The notes under the pieces: model-generated
The model's input: only the letters and a program-made list of their open reading frames with translations
Databases searched by the model: none
What the model was told of the DNA's origin: nothing
NCBI GenBank assembly: GCA_963969365.1
Contig: OZ017756.1
Coordinates: 930,001-994,000, forward strand
Direction of reading: 5' to 3'
DNA: 64,000 nt
DNA from: Asterochloris sp. CNOR1
Lineage: Eukaryota > Chlorophyta > Trebouxiophyceae > Trebouxiales > Trebouxiaceae
Shown here: piece after piece, positions 53,201 to 63,282 of the stretch
Layout of the letters: each line of letters starts with the position of its first letter
Numbering within the stretch: the stretch's first letter is position 1
Made by a program: the position numbers and the translations under genes

Positions 53201-53890
53201 CCATCGTATATGCTGATGGATGGTGAGTGAGAATCATCAAGTTGTTGGAGGGCTTGCATGCACTGCTAGAAAGACCCTGTGGTCTGCGTGTCTGTGCCAT
53301 GTGCTGACACGGCTGCTACGCCAACATTCGTGGCTGTGCAGGTGTGCCAGTACACGCCTTGATCAGTTACTGTACTCAGATGCCCTCGTCATGCTTGTCA
53401 CCACCCCAAGAGTGCTCTGGTACTTCCCACTGCTGCAGCCCTGGCGCCACTATGTGTGAGTACATGCCAAGTCTGAGCACCTCTTGAGCTCTTGTGCATG
53501 GGTACTTGCCTGTCGGGTTGTGTGTGGGCCAGGCTTTCACTGTCTGCATTGCCCTCACCTGATCTGGCTGTCATCCAGCTTCCCTGCTCGGCCCACGACC
53601 CGCTTCACCTCAGGCTGCTCCCCTGCAGACCGCTGATGTATGAGCCCACCCTCTATCCTCGGGAGCAGGGGGTCAACTTCATCCAGATGTGGTCGTGGGT
53701 TCGACAGCACCCAGAACAGGTTCGCTCTGTGGTCCAGGAGAGCACTCTCTTTGCTGAAAGGCACCTCAGCCGTCAGGGCAAGACCTGCTATAGCGTCCGC
53801 CTCCTGCTAGCCTATGCAGAGAACATTGCAGATGCAGAGCGCATCGAGGCTCTTTTCAAAAAGGCCGATGGCATATATGGGACAGCCTAG
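50217..53890 (+). CDS. Glycosyltransferase family 90 (CAP10/POGLUT-like) protein (405 aa, 8 exons)
   Basis: Exons 50217-50353, 50757-50989, 51491-51568, 51928-52047, 52570-52706, 53086-53222, 53342-53455 and 53629-53890; phases 2, 1, 1, 1, 0, 2, 2 close to 406 codons. GT90-like words in order: PFVFVVNNELRLHPSLEG; SWPFFGFCNVEQRENSAL; a NGRRRAVLLASRKYPELL strand, where GT90 has a basic region before the catalytic core; QIDKHQAIVYADGW; STRLDQLLYSDALVML; and WYFPLLQPWRHYVPL. GT90 enzymes include protein O-glucosyl/xylosyltransferases (POGLUT) and fungal capsule CAP10, normally in ER or Golgi. No signal peptide is seen at this start, so the N-terminus may be incomplete or the anchor lost. Donor and acceptor sugars are unknown. 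Confidence 0.82.
50582..50756 (+). repeat. Two copies of the exon-2 acceptor junction in GT90 intron 1
   Basis: Copies begin at CTGCAG 50582 and 50673, before the true 50751. Each keeps about 60-70 bp of exon-like text (GGTTCCTGGTG-CCACTAGCTC; GGGTCAAGCAGCGTG), spaced 91 and 78 bp. The first copy contains a stop in the exon frame. Confidence 0.88.
52090..52150 (+). repeat. Copy of the exon-4 donor junction in GT90 intron 4
   Basis: The end of exon 4 (CTCATGCCAGCCAACTTGAA, CTGCTGGTGAGC) is echoed at about 52109-52150 (CTCATGCCGGCTCCTTTGGA, ACCTGCTGGCAAGC), about 90 bp downstream. Confidence 0.8.
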
Positions 53891-56133
53891 GCCAGTGCAC
53901 TCGTTCCCTAACACTTTAGTACTGCTTCTTTCATCTCTGCTTCACTAATAACTTGAGGCAATTGCTGCTATTCTTCAAGCTTTTGTCCTTCCTTCACACA
54001 TGTCATTTCCCGACCATCAAATATGCCCAGATGCCCAGGCCCTACTGCTTATGAACGCATCAACTGAAGACAGAAAGATGGCTGTTCTGAGTAAGAGCTT
54101 TGTCAAGGGCAGAGATCAGGGAGCAAATGCAGCTGTAATTGCAAAGGTGGACTTGCTGAGGGCTTGCAGAGCCGCTCAGAGCACATCTGACTGCAGCGTC
54201 TGAGCAGTCGCTTTGAGGACTTGCCAGCAACAAGCAAGCCTGCTACTACTACTAGTCCTCAGCAGAGAGGCAGGGAGTGCTGTGTGGTCTTCCAGGCATG
54301 AGCTAATCATCCATGAGCTGCCGACACCAAGATCTGGCCTTCCATAGGTGCCCTGGAAGAAGGACATGGTGGCACCAGTATTTCATATGGCTGGCAACAG
54401 AGGCAGCTTCTCTTTCCTGTGAGCCTGGGAAATCCTCGCTCCAGGACAGAGGGCTTCCAGCAGTGCAGCAGACCCAGGAGCCTCTTGAGCAGCTGTTGGG
54501 CTTCACGAGGAATGGGTTGCACGGATCAAGTCTCTGCACTGTTGGCACCCAGTGTTAGTGACAGCTCAGATATTTGGCTGCAGCCACCGCAGTCCACCAG
54601 GCCAGCTGACACAAAATCCAAGCATCATGCCTGGTTGGCCAGGTCACCAGAGGGCCAGATTATATTGCTGCACGGTGTGCAGCTGCCACGCCAGAGGCGG
54701 AGCCAGCTAGTTCAGCTACTCGCAGCTGCAATGCCTTGGCAGATGACACAGAACGTCAGCGCCTAGCCAATCTTGATGTCCTGGAACGTCAACAGCCAGG
54801 GAGGGGGCTCGATAGCAGCACACCGCCTCAGCCAGGAAGCGTCCATCTGCCTTTGGTGGCATCACCACATCCGCTGCCAGGCCTGAGGTAAGGCTTGCAC
54901 AGGAGACACACCACTTCCAGCAGTAGAATTTCTGTGAAGCTCAATATGCTGTGGTGCTCCTTCTCAGACCAACTTACATGTAAGTTCAGGCTGGAGTACA
55001 GGTCCATCTTTTGGGACATCAATAGCCTGGGGGCAGTAAGTCAGCATCTGGCCAGCTGGAGGCTTCAAGCAGACCCAGTAAAGATGCCAGTGTGGCAGCG
55101 CGTAGCGTGTTCTGACAGACTATTTAGCTTGTACCACATGCAACCCTCTGCAAACCCTTCAATGAGCCCCTCAGTCAGGTGTCCTCAAGCCGCAGTCATC
55201 ATGAAAAGCTGCCAGATCTGCATTCAGCAACCCCTGCTGCTTGGATGTCTAGCATGCATCTCAGCTGCATAGTGCGCAGCCTGCTCGCTGGCTTTGGCAG
55301 ACCTGCTGATGCAGGAGTTGCAGCAACAGCAGGGGTGTACCATGCTGGGAGCCCGCACATGGTAAACCCCCGCTGCTGCACCAAACAGTCAAGCACTGTC
55401 ACGAGAGAGGATGTGAGGCAGCCGTGCAATAACCAGCTCAAGCGCCCAGTCCTTGGATGCCATGTTTGCAGCTCATGCAGCAGCATCTCTGCCAGACAAG
55501 CCACATTCAGGTGGTGCTGCTGCGTTGCTATTTGCAGGCTGACAGCCAACCTCCCGAGCCTTTGCCTCTGGCTGGCTCCGTGCTTGGTCATCAGCTCGTG
55601 CTGGCGTGACATGGCTCTTCAGCACTGTACTCCAGCACCAGCAGTGCAGTCCTTCTAAGGTAGCTGAGACAATACAGCATCAGCAGTGCTGTCCTCCCCA
55701 AGGGAGCTGAGTCAGAAGCCCTTGAACTCTTTTGACTGTGCCAACTGTCCCATTGACTGGCAGCAATCTGACTGCAGCCGACTTGTGAGCAGTGTGACCT
55801 ACATGTAAGCTCTGGCAGCCAGGTGAGGGCAATTAGCCACCTGCACTGCTACCACTGCCAGTTGGTCTAGGCTTATCCTTGTCAGCACTTGCACAACTGC
55901 TCATAATCACTACCTGCTGCCTGCAGACATCCACATCCAGCTTTCATCTGGTGAGCTGCAGCCCTGCCGCTGCCTCCTCAGTCATGAAGTGCAGTGCGTC
56001 CTTGTCATCATGAGCAGCCTATGAGGCAGGCTCTGGGTGCACGAGTCTGCTGCACTCGGGCTCAGAGCTGGTGAGCTTTTTCAACATTGCTGTGCGGCCG
56101 GCTGCCCGCAGAGCCTGACCGGACACCTGCGAC
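53891..56133. other. 2.2-kb region without a resolved gene
   Basis: Possible minus-strand coding segments are a 137-codon open frame at 55199-55612 (helical, LLHELQTW, VACLAEML) and a segment with a perfect GTAAGT donor near 54970-55015. A following open stretch (54717-54925) reads LAADVVMPPKADGRFLAEAV. They do not join in phase with confidence. The 3' part must hold the HSP20 promoter; I see no clear heat-shock element of three nGAAn units. Confidence 0.35.
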
Positions 56134-59100
56134 ATGGCACTGTTTGGAGACTTCTTCGCTGACCCACTGCTGTCGCCCTTTGGAGACTTTTTGCTCGGTG
56201 CGAGCGACCCTTCCTGCTCAGTCTGTAAGTGGCCGTGGGGCTGCAGCAGGCTCCAGCACTGTCACCACTTTACACACATGGATCGCTTTGCTATGTCACA
56301 GTTGTGTCAGCACAGGCAGCATTGGCAAAGCACCTTGATCTTGCTGCCTGACAGGGCCCTCCGGACTTGCAGATCAGCCTGCAATCGTGACACATGTCAG
56401 CATGCAGGGCCGCTACCACTGGTAGCGGAGAGCCCATGGCAGCTGCTGACTCTCAGGGCGCGCAGGCTGCATGCTGGAGCATTCTTGTCCCCTGCCGTTT
56501 GACTGCCAAGCAGCACTGTGCACTGCCCTGCCCGCATGCAGGTGGCGGCCCAACCTTTGGCAATGGCATGCCCGCCCTGCCGTGGGGTGACACAGGCAGG
56601 GGCAGGGGCCGCAGGGGCGGGTGAGTTGCATGACGTCTGCTGCTGCCATGTACAGTGCCAGTCAGTCTGACCCTCCTGTGCGGCAGTTTGTTGGGGCTGC
56701 AACGTCTTGGTTGAAGGATGCTGAGGCTGACATACGTTGGGGCCTGCCCAACATAGCCATACAGGCTCCTGATCCTTTTCATGGGCTGGCTGTCAGTCCT
56801 CTCACGCAACTGCATTCTGTTGCACAACAGTCATGGAAGCATGACGGGCCAGACCACGCCCTCGGCCGCTGCTGGCATGCCCTGCTGTAGCAGGCAGGTT
56901 TTGTGGCTGCACACGTCAATCTGCCTGGCCACTGCAGTGGCTGCTTGAAGTAAGCAGCACAGCATGCCCAGGGTGCCCTTCTGCAAGCCACCGCGCGTGC
57001 ACAGGCTCGCTTCCAGCAAACCCCTGGCCTGTCCTCCTGTAGACCCCCAAACCCGACCGGCCCCAGCGGGATTCCTGTTGACCTGATTGAGCTGCCAGAC
57101 AAGTGAGCTGGGCTACCTGCCCTGAGCTGCATAAAGTTGGCCACCTGCATGCTCTTTCCTTCCCCTTGTAGCAGCAGCTGTGTCGGCTGACGCTCCTCAG
57201 CATGCACCCCTCTTGGTCTCCACAGTCAGCATGCCTGCTGTATCTCTGTCTCTGTGCAAGGGTGTGACAAGACAAGACAGTGCTGCATACGTACCCCAGC
57301 TCCCCCCCTCCTTTCCACCCCAATCTGCCTAGCTTGGCCCAGCCTCCCACAACTGCTCCAACACTTTGTGCATGTGGGCCATGCTCAACATGGGGCAGCC
57401 TGTTTGCAGGTATGAGCTGAAGGCAGACATCCCTGGGCAGGCAAGCTTTGGCCCTGATCATGCCTTACAACTGCTACAGCATGGTCTCGCTGCATGCAGA
57501 TGCTGCACAACTGGTCCTAAAGGTCATGCCGCTCCTGCTGGCATTGCACCCCTGCTGCACAGTGACCAATTGCTGTGCCTCCCTGCTGGCATCTCTTCTT
57601 GCCGCACACTTTGCTGTGCCTTGGCTGCTGGAGCCTGATTGTGCTGCTGGTTTCAGACCCCTTCCAACAGCATGGTCTGCTGCATGTTCTTCTGCTGACA
57701 ATAGGTGCTGGATACTGCAGGTGCACCCTGCCAGCACCTGTCTGCATGCCGACACGATGTGCTTGTCAGTGCAGAGCAAAAGTTGGCAATGGACTCCTGA
57801 TGTGTTGTGACTGTGCTGCATGCTGCTGCTGCCAGACCTTGCCCTGTGTACTGAGTGTATCTTTTGCGTGCAGAGCAAGGACAAGATCAATGTGGTGATT
57901 GATGGTAGGCTGGCTGCTTTCTAAGGCTCAGCTGTACCACCTGGACACATCTTTTGTACATTAGCCCCTTTTGGGCTCTCACCTGTGCGCCTGAAGCCCT
58001 CCTCTGCAGGCCGTTCCTGCACCCCACATGCATGCCTTGCTCTTACTGTGTGTAGGCGATGTTCTGCGCATTAGCGTGGACAGGACTGAGGACGAGGACG
58101 AGGTGACTGCCTGCTCTCTGGTCTCCTCTGCTGCCCTCCCTGTCCTGTGCCAGTGCAAGCCCAGCTTGAGCAAGCTTCAGGAGCTCGCCTGCTGCATCAG
58201 CCACGTTGCTGGTGCTTCTCTGCTAGTTGAATGAGCAGCTGTCGCCTGCCTGGTGTCTGCTTGGGCAGTTTCAAGCTTAACATTGCAGCTTCTGCGGCTT
58301 ACCTGGTGGAGCGCACAGCACTTCATCCCTAATGCAAACCAGTTGATGTTGTTGGCTGTCCCCTGTTCCAGGACTGGGGTTCACAGTGCAGGTGTCTGCC
58401 CGCCTCAGCATCTGAGTCCCTCCTCTGTACTGCAGGAGAAGGCTGTGTTCCACAGGAACGAGAGACCCAAAGGTGTTGATTGGCAGGCATGAAGTGTGGC
58501 GCATCAAGCTCTTAAGCCAGCTGTGCATGGCCCAACCCAGATGGGCATCACTTGCCTGGCCATTGGGCAGCTGTGCTGGGCACTGCTGAGCTGGTCTGGC
58601 CTCTTGAGCCTAGAAATGGCATTGCTCATCTTTGGCTGACTGCTGCAGGCTTCCTGACCCGCACTACCCGGATGCCCAAACATGCAGACCTGGACCAAAG
58701 TGAGGTGGGGGGCATTGCCTGTTCTGTGAGTTGATCTCGCATTGCAGTGCCCTTGATTCTTAGCAGCTGGTTGCCCGGCCCTTGCTCCTGAGCAGCTGTG
58801 TGTCTGGCCCGTGCCATCACCTAGCCAGCAGCTGGCAGCCCAAAGCATGGACTGCACTGCTCTCACACAGCCAGCTGCATCTAGGCTGTCGCTGCCATGG
58901 TCTCCCCCATGGCTGCCTTGGCCTCCACTTTGCTGCTCTCCGCTTGCTCTTACTCATTGCATGCTCTCGTCTTGCTGTCACAAGCAGGCTGCAGTCCCTG
59001 TGCTCTCAACACGCCCCCTATTGTCTCTCAAAGTGCCCTCTGATATGATGACGTGGCCAGTGCTGCAGGCCAAGTATGACGCAGGGGTGCTCATTCTGAA

Positions 59101-59152
59101 CATCCCCAAGAAAAAGGAGGAGCCTGCGGGCAAGCGCATCGAGCTGCAGTAG
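56134..59152 (+). CDS. Small heat-shock protein, HSP20/alpha-crystallin family (181 aa, 9 exons)
   Basis: Exons 56134-56224, 56542-56620, 57043-57102, 57410-57440, 57874-57904, 58056-58102, 58436-58472, 58649-58699 and 59034-59152; phases close to 182 codons. After a Phe/Leu/Gly-rich N-terminal arm (MALFGDFFADPLLSPFGDFL) comes the alpha-crystallin domain: DLIELPDKYELKADIPG, then SKDKINVVIDGDVLRISVDR, VFHRNERPKG with FLTRTTRMPKHADLDQ, and AKYDAGVLILNIPKKK. These are ATP-independent holdases that oligomerise and protect unfolding proteins. Two 31-nt exons, a 37-nt exon and a GC donor (CAG then GCAAGC after IPGQ) are unusual, because HSP20 genes generally have few or no introns. The last junction inserts about ten residues (PSDMMTWPVLQ) before AKYDAG, so a slightly different acceptor (59067) is possible. 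Confidence 0.93.
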
Positions 59153-60556
59153 ACCATGATGGGCCCCACACATTGAACAGTGCCTCAGCTGTGTATATAT
59201 ACACGTAAAGTCCCATTTTGACTGCCCACCCTGTCCCTTCCTGGTCTGTATAGCTGTGCAGCTGAAGATTGTGCAAGCCAAAGGAGTGAAGCTAAGTGGG
59301 GGTCTGGTGACAAAGAGGCCTGTCACCAAGCTCAGGCCATTGTGTACTGCCTCTAAGAGACAGGAGTGCGCATTGACCAGTGCTACATTGTGACAAAAGC
59401 ATTCAGGGACAGCATCTGACCCTGATTGGAGAACACATGACTTGATGGGGTGCAGTCAATGTTGGTCAGGGAGCTGGTACCAGCTGCTGCCAGTCACTGC
59501 TTTGATTGCGCAATTGTGCATGCACTCTGGCCCTGCGCAGTCTAGCAACAGGTGTGGATGGCATCACATGAACTTGTACAACCGACGAGGGCAACACCAG
59601 ATTCTCTGTTGCGCAAGACAGCCTTAGTGGGTGCTGGGCAGGGTCAGACACAAGCGTCGAGAGGCATACACGGGTGATCAGCTCAGGGGCCAGGGCTGAT
59701 GTAGTCTACAAATTCAACTGCTGAAGGTCTGCCTGCTGCTGGACGGTGACATTGAGGAATGGCTGTGGCTGTGACTCCTTCCAGGGTGATGTGGGTATGC
59801 TGGCTGATACTGGCGCATCTGGTACGACCCTCAACTACCCCGATGCCATGGATCCATGCACACGGGTGCACAAGCTCTTTGCATGCCATGTAGGTCACCT
59901 ACTGGGGGCTGCCTGGATGGAGAGGGGGCACTCTAGAGAGATCTGTAAGCCTGGCTCTGGCAAGCGCATCAGCCCCCCAATCTGTACTGTCAGCAGCGCC
60001 TGGCATGGCCGCCTGGTGTCTGCCTGTTCCACCCTGCAGCCTACACCCCACCCCCTCCATAGGTGATAGTAGAATTGGGGGTTAGAAGCAAACCCTCCTG
60101 TCCAGCAGAGCAGCTGAACTGCATCCCTCCAGAGCCGTAGAGCGTTTGCTTGGGTTAGCAGACAGGCTGACGCCTGGTAGTCAAAGAGAGGGTGGCTATG
60201 CGACAATGAAGTGCAACCCCGCACAGCAGCGCCGCAGCGCATCAACTGTGACAGGCAGGCAGGGTGGACCCGTTGTGTCCACATGGGAGGCTCCCTGCAA
60301 CTGCAGCACCGGGAAGCGCACAGGAGGCAGGCACATTGCCCCTGGGTGCTTTGGTTGGACAGCTGAGGATGCAAGTTGCTGGGGCTGGCTGTGATGGCTG
60401 GCTTGCAGCGGCTGAGACGCTTGAACCAGCTGCCAAATGCCTCCTCGACAAACACTGCGCAGCCTCGATGGCCAAAGTCTGGCAGCACCCTTCCCTGCAG
60501 CTTGCGCAGCTTCCTGGGGGTGTGCCCTGCAGTGATATTGGGCTTCCCCATGCTTG
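59153..60556. other. 1.4-kb convergent intergenic region
   Basis: Between the HSP20 stop and the stop of the minus coiled-coil gene. The minus strand is open for 218 codons (59895-60551), but the composition is Cys/His/Arg-scattered without domain sense and there is no splice or start support beyond its ATG. Treated as non-coding. Confidence 0.35.
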
Positions 60557-62264
60557 TCAGGGCCGCTGCAGATGGGTACGGGGCTCCCTTACGTTGTACA
60601 AGTGCTGCAGCTGCACTTTCTGGGTAAGCTGCAGCCCTGCATGATGCTGTGGCTTGGTCTCAATGGTCATGGCAGCTTCAAGTGGTGCCCACGAGGATGA
60701 TCGGCACCTGCCTGGACCGGCATGCTGCTGCTGACAAAATAGGCAGGGCAGGCTGATCTGGTGCCCTGCTGCCCATAGAGCTGTGCTGCTGCTGACAGGC
60801 TGAGGCAGGCAGGGCAGGCAGGCTAACCTTTGTGGAGTCCTGCACTCTCTCCAGCGCAGTGGCTACCTCCTTGATGAGCTCATCAGCCTCCAAGCGCAGC
60901 TCAGCGGCGTTCAGGGTGAGCCTGGTGGCCTCTGCTGCCAGGCTACTCTTCACCGCTTTCACCCTTCTCCTGCAGCAGCATCAGAAAGACACCTTCACAA
61001 GATGCCTCTGCAAATAAGTGCAAACGCCATGCAAGCCTCTGGTGGCAGGGAGGCGCTGTTGCTGCCAGCCTTGCCCCGCAGCATCCGTTGATGGGTGTGC
61101 TTGCCCCATGCAGAACATGCAGGCTCCTCTCTCCGTTGCCCAAGAATCGCCCCTCCTGCAGCGCAGAGCAGAGAAGGCAGCTGCCTGTGCAGCTCTTCAA
61201 GTCTCTACAAAGCCCCAGCGAGCTGGATGTGCAGCTGTTAGCACGTGGCACAGCAATGCAGCCAGCAATGCCGCAGCGCTTGGCAGCATGACTGCTACCT
61301 CATGCCGACGCTCTCAATCATCATCTCGCTGCTCTCCTCTGTGTTGGCCATCTCGGCTGACTGCTGCAGACGCCCTGCTCTCTGCCGCAGCTGCTCTCCA
61401 CGCACCAGAGATGATGACGCAGGTGTTCTGGCACGCCCGGCGCCTGTGCCTGGGCACGTCCCCTTGACTGGACACTGCCGCAGACGCCCTGCTCTCTGCC
61501 GCAGCTGCTTTCCACTCACCAGAGATGATGACACAGGTCCTGTGGCCTCCAACGCCGTAACTTGTTAGCAGCTCCTCCAGACAGTGCCAGCTCGCTGATG
61601 CTGGTACCCCTGAGTCAACATTGGTCCTGGTCTGCTCAAGCTGCAGCTCCCACTCTGGAATCCTCTCACAGCGCCGCATGACAGCTGTAACAGTGGCTCA
61701 GACTCCTTGACAGTTGTCCTGGCGTCTGCAGATCAGCTGAGGGCTGCTGCTCACGCTTTTCATCCTGACAGTGCAGGCGAGGTGTTGAAACAGACAGCAA
61801 GATACAGAGGGGAAAGAAAGAGTTCCATTTTAGCACTGTTCTGTGGCCAATTTCATGGTGGCCAGCAGCTCCAGATTCTGCTGGCACAAATCCTTGCTCT
61901 CCTGTTGCAGCTCAGTGCCTTGGTCCTCTGGGGCTCTGCAACAGGGGCTTATGGAGCAGCCTAGCGAAACCTGGTCAGGCTGCAGGCCAGCCAATGGAGA
62001 GGGCTGCAGCTGGAGGCACTGGTCACCGGCTGCTGTCCCCTGCCTGCTTTGCTCCTGGCTACCCTGCGCAACATAGCCACATGTCCTGCCCAGAACAGAC
62101 ATGTACCTCACCACATCAACTGAGACTGCTGTCCACACTTGCTTCTTAGTTGCCCTCAGCTGCCTGAGGGTGGGCTCAATGAAGAGCTTGAAAGGTGCAT
62201 CTAGCGTAATGTGTACCATGCCCAGGCCCAGCATGATATTGGCCATTGGCCTTGAGCCTCTCAT
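60557..62264 (-). CDS. Coiled-coil protein, unknown (about 299 aa, 7 exons)
   Basis: Minus-strand exons 61837-62264, 61712-61764, 61520-61684, 61299-61374, 60828-60969, 60593-60619 and 60557-60565; phases 2, 1, 1, 2, 0, 0 close to 300 codons. The first exon could be split by an in-frame intron (61980-62111), giving 255 aa. The N-terminus (MANIMLGLGMVHITL) is mildly hydrophobic. Heptad-like helices follow (GTELQQESKDLCQQNLELL; WELQLEQTRTNVDS; ESSEMMIESVGMRRRVK; AELRLEADELIKEVATALE continuing RVQDSTKKVQLQHLYN). The last coding exon is only 9 nt (Arg-Pro-stop). No family is recognised; a structural or adaptor role is a guess. Confidence 0.62.
61367..61594 (-). repeat. 114-bp tandem duplication across an exon/intron/exon junction
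   Basis: Plus-strand text CAGACGCCCTGCTCTCTGCC GCAGCTGCT starts at 61367 and again at 61481, with nearly identical sequence through ACCAGAGATGATGAC in both. On the transcript each copy carries exon end (GTCATCATCTCTG), a 31-nt GTG...GCAG segment and exon start (GGCGTCTGC). Confidence 0.9.
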
Positions 62265-63015
62265 TGCTCAATATGGTGGCTGTCGCTTGGGACTGCAAGT
62301 GCTGCTTTGAGGAGAATTCTGTTGCGTAGGTCACTGGCACAGGGGCCAATGCTCTAGCTGCTACACGCAGACAATGGAAGCACTGGATGGATTGATGTTA
62401 AGTGCAAACTCTTTCTCTTCAAAGCGGCAGCTGTGTATTCACTTCAGACCAGCCAAGGGCATGTGGGCATTGGCCGACCCACATGGTGCACTGCTTGGCC
62501 TCCTGCACATTTGCCGGCGCCCAGATCTGGGTGCCCAAGGTTGCTTATCAGCAACTTGGAGTAAGCAGTATGCCTGGAAACATCAGATGGTTGTACATCC
62601 AGTGATGGGGATGAACAGGCCGACTGTAGATGGCTGGCTAGCCCCCAAGCCACCCAGCAACAATGCCAGTGCTGCAATACCCCAGTTTGACCCCGAAGAC
62701 ACGCTTTGAGACCTTTGGCTGAGGCAAAACCAGCTGCTTGCTTTGATGTCCGGTTCATTGTAGCCCGATCTGCCCGTCGCTGGCCAGGTCGCTGTGTGCT
62801 TGTAAGTATGCAACTCATGTACTTCGTTCAAAGACTGAACTTGTGGCAGCGCTCTTGATCCCAGAATCTTGCTTGGCAGCTACAGCAGGCAACAGCATCC
62901 CCTTGAACAGTAGGACCTAGTAGCCCCTTGAATCTCAAGGCAGCTGGCCCAGAGATGACCTACCTTAGTACATTGGAGGCTTTCTAAAGAATACCGCACA
63001 AGCACTCAAGGCAAC
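62265..63015. promoter_or_regulatory. Divergent intergenic region (coiled-coil / secreted protein)
   Basis: About 750 bp between head-to-head start codons. Open frames in it lack splice support. Promoters of both genes are expected; no motif was recognised. Confidence 0.35.
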
Positions 63016-63282
63016 ATGGTGGCAGGAACAGCCTTCGTGGCGCTGGCCCTTGTGGCCACCGCGATGGCTCAGGATCTCGCTCCGGCTGCTTCCCCTGAGG
63101 CGGTCACTCTCGAGATGCAGCAGCAGGCGCAGGTGGCCAAGTTCACGCTGGTCGGCCAGAACCTGACCAGCGATGGGGACACCCTGCCCAACCTGCCGGC
63201 CTGGCCCTGCGTCAACACAGGTGGGAATGTGACTTACCCCAGCCACTTGATCCCCTACAGCATGGGCCTCATGGGTTGCTAG
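63016..63282 (+). CDS. Secreted or organelle-lumen protein, first exon only (runs toward window end)
   Basis: ATG at 63016 opens a classical signal peptide (MVAGTAFVALALVATAMAQ, cleavage likely after AMA). A mature part follows with Glu/Gln-rich helix VTLEMQQQAQVAKFTLV, two possible N-glycosylation sites (NLT, NVT) and a Cys. A GT donor at 63221 (ACACAG then GTGGGA, phase 1) probably ends exon 1, with later exons in or beyond 63300-64000; without splicing the frame stops at 63282 after 88 codons. Family not recognised. Confidence 0.55.
   Translation: MVAGTAFVALALVATAMAQDLAPAASPEAVTLEMQQQAQVAKFTLVGQNLTSDGDTLPNLPAWPCVNTGGNVTYPSHLIPYSMGLMGC

Noticed and set aside
55199-55612. 137-codon minus frame that might be part of an organellar repeat protein
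   Set aside because: Helical look only; neighbouring segments do not join in phase and no motif was recognised.
59895-60551. 218-codon open frame on the minus strand directly after the coiled-coil gene
   Set aside because: Residue use is scattered (many Cys, His, Arg), no domain or splice logic, and long chance frames are common in this GC-rich sequence.
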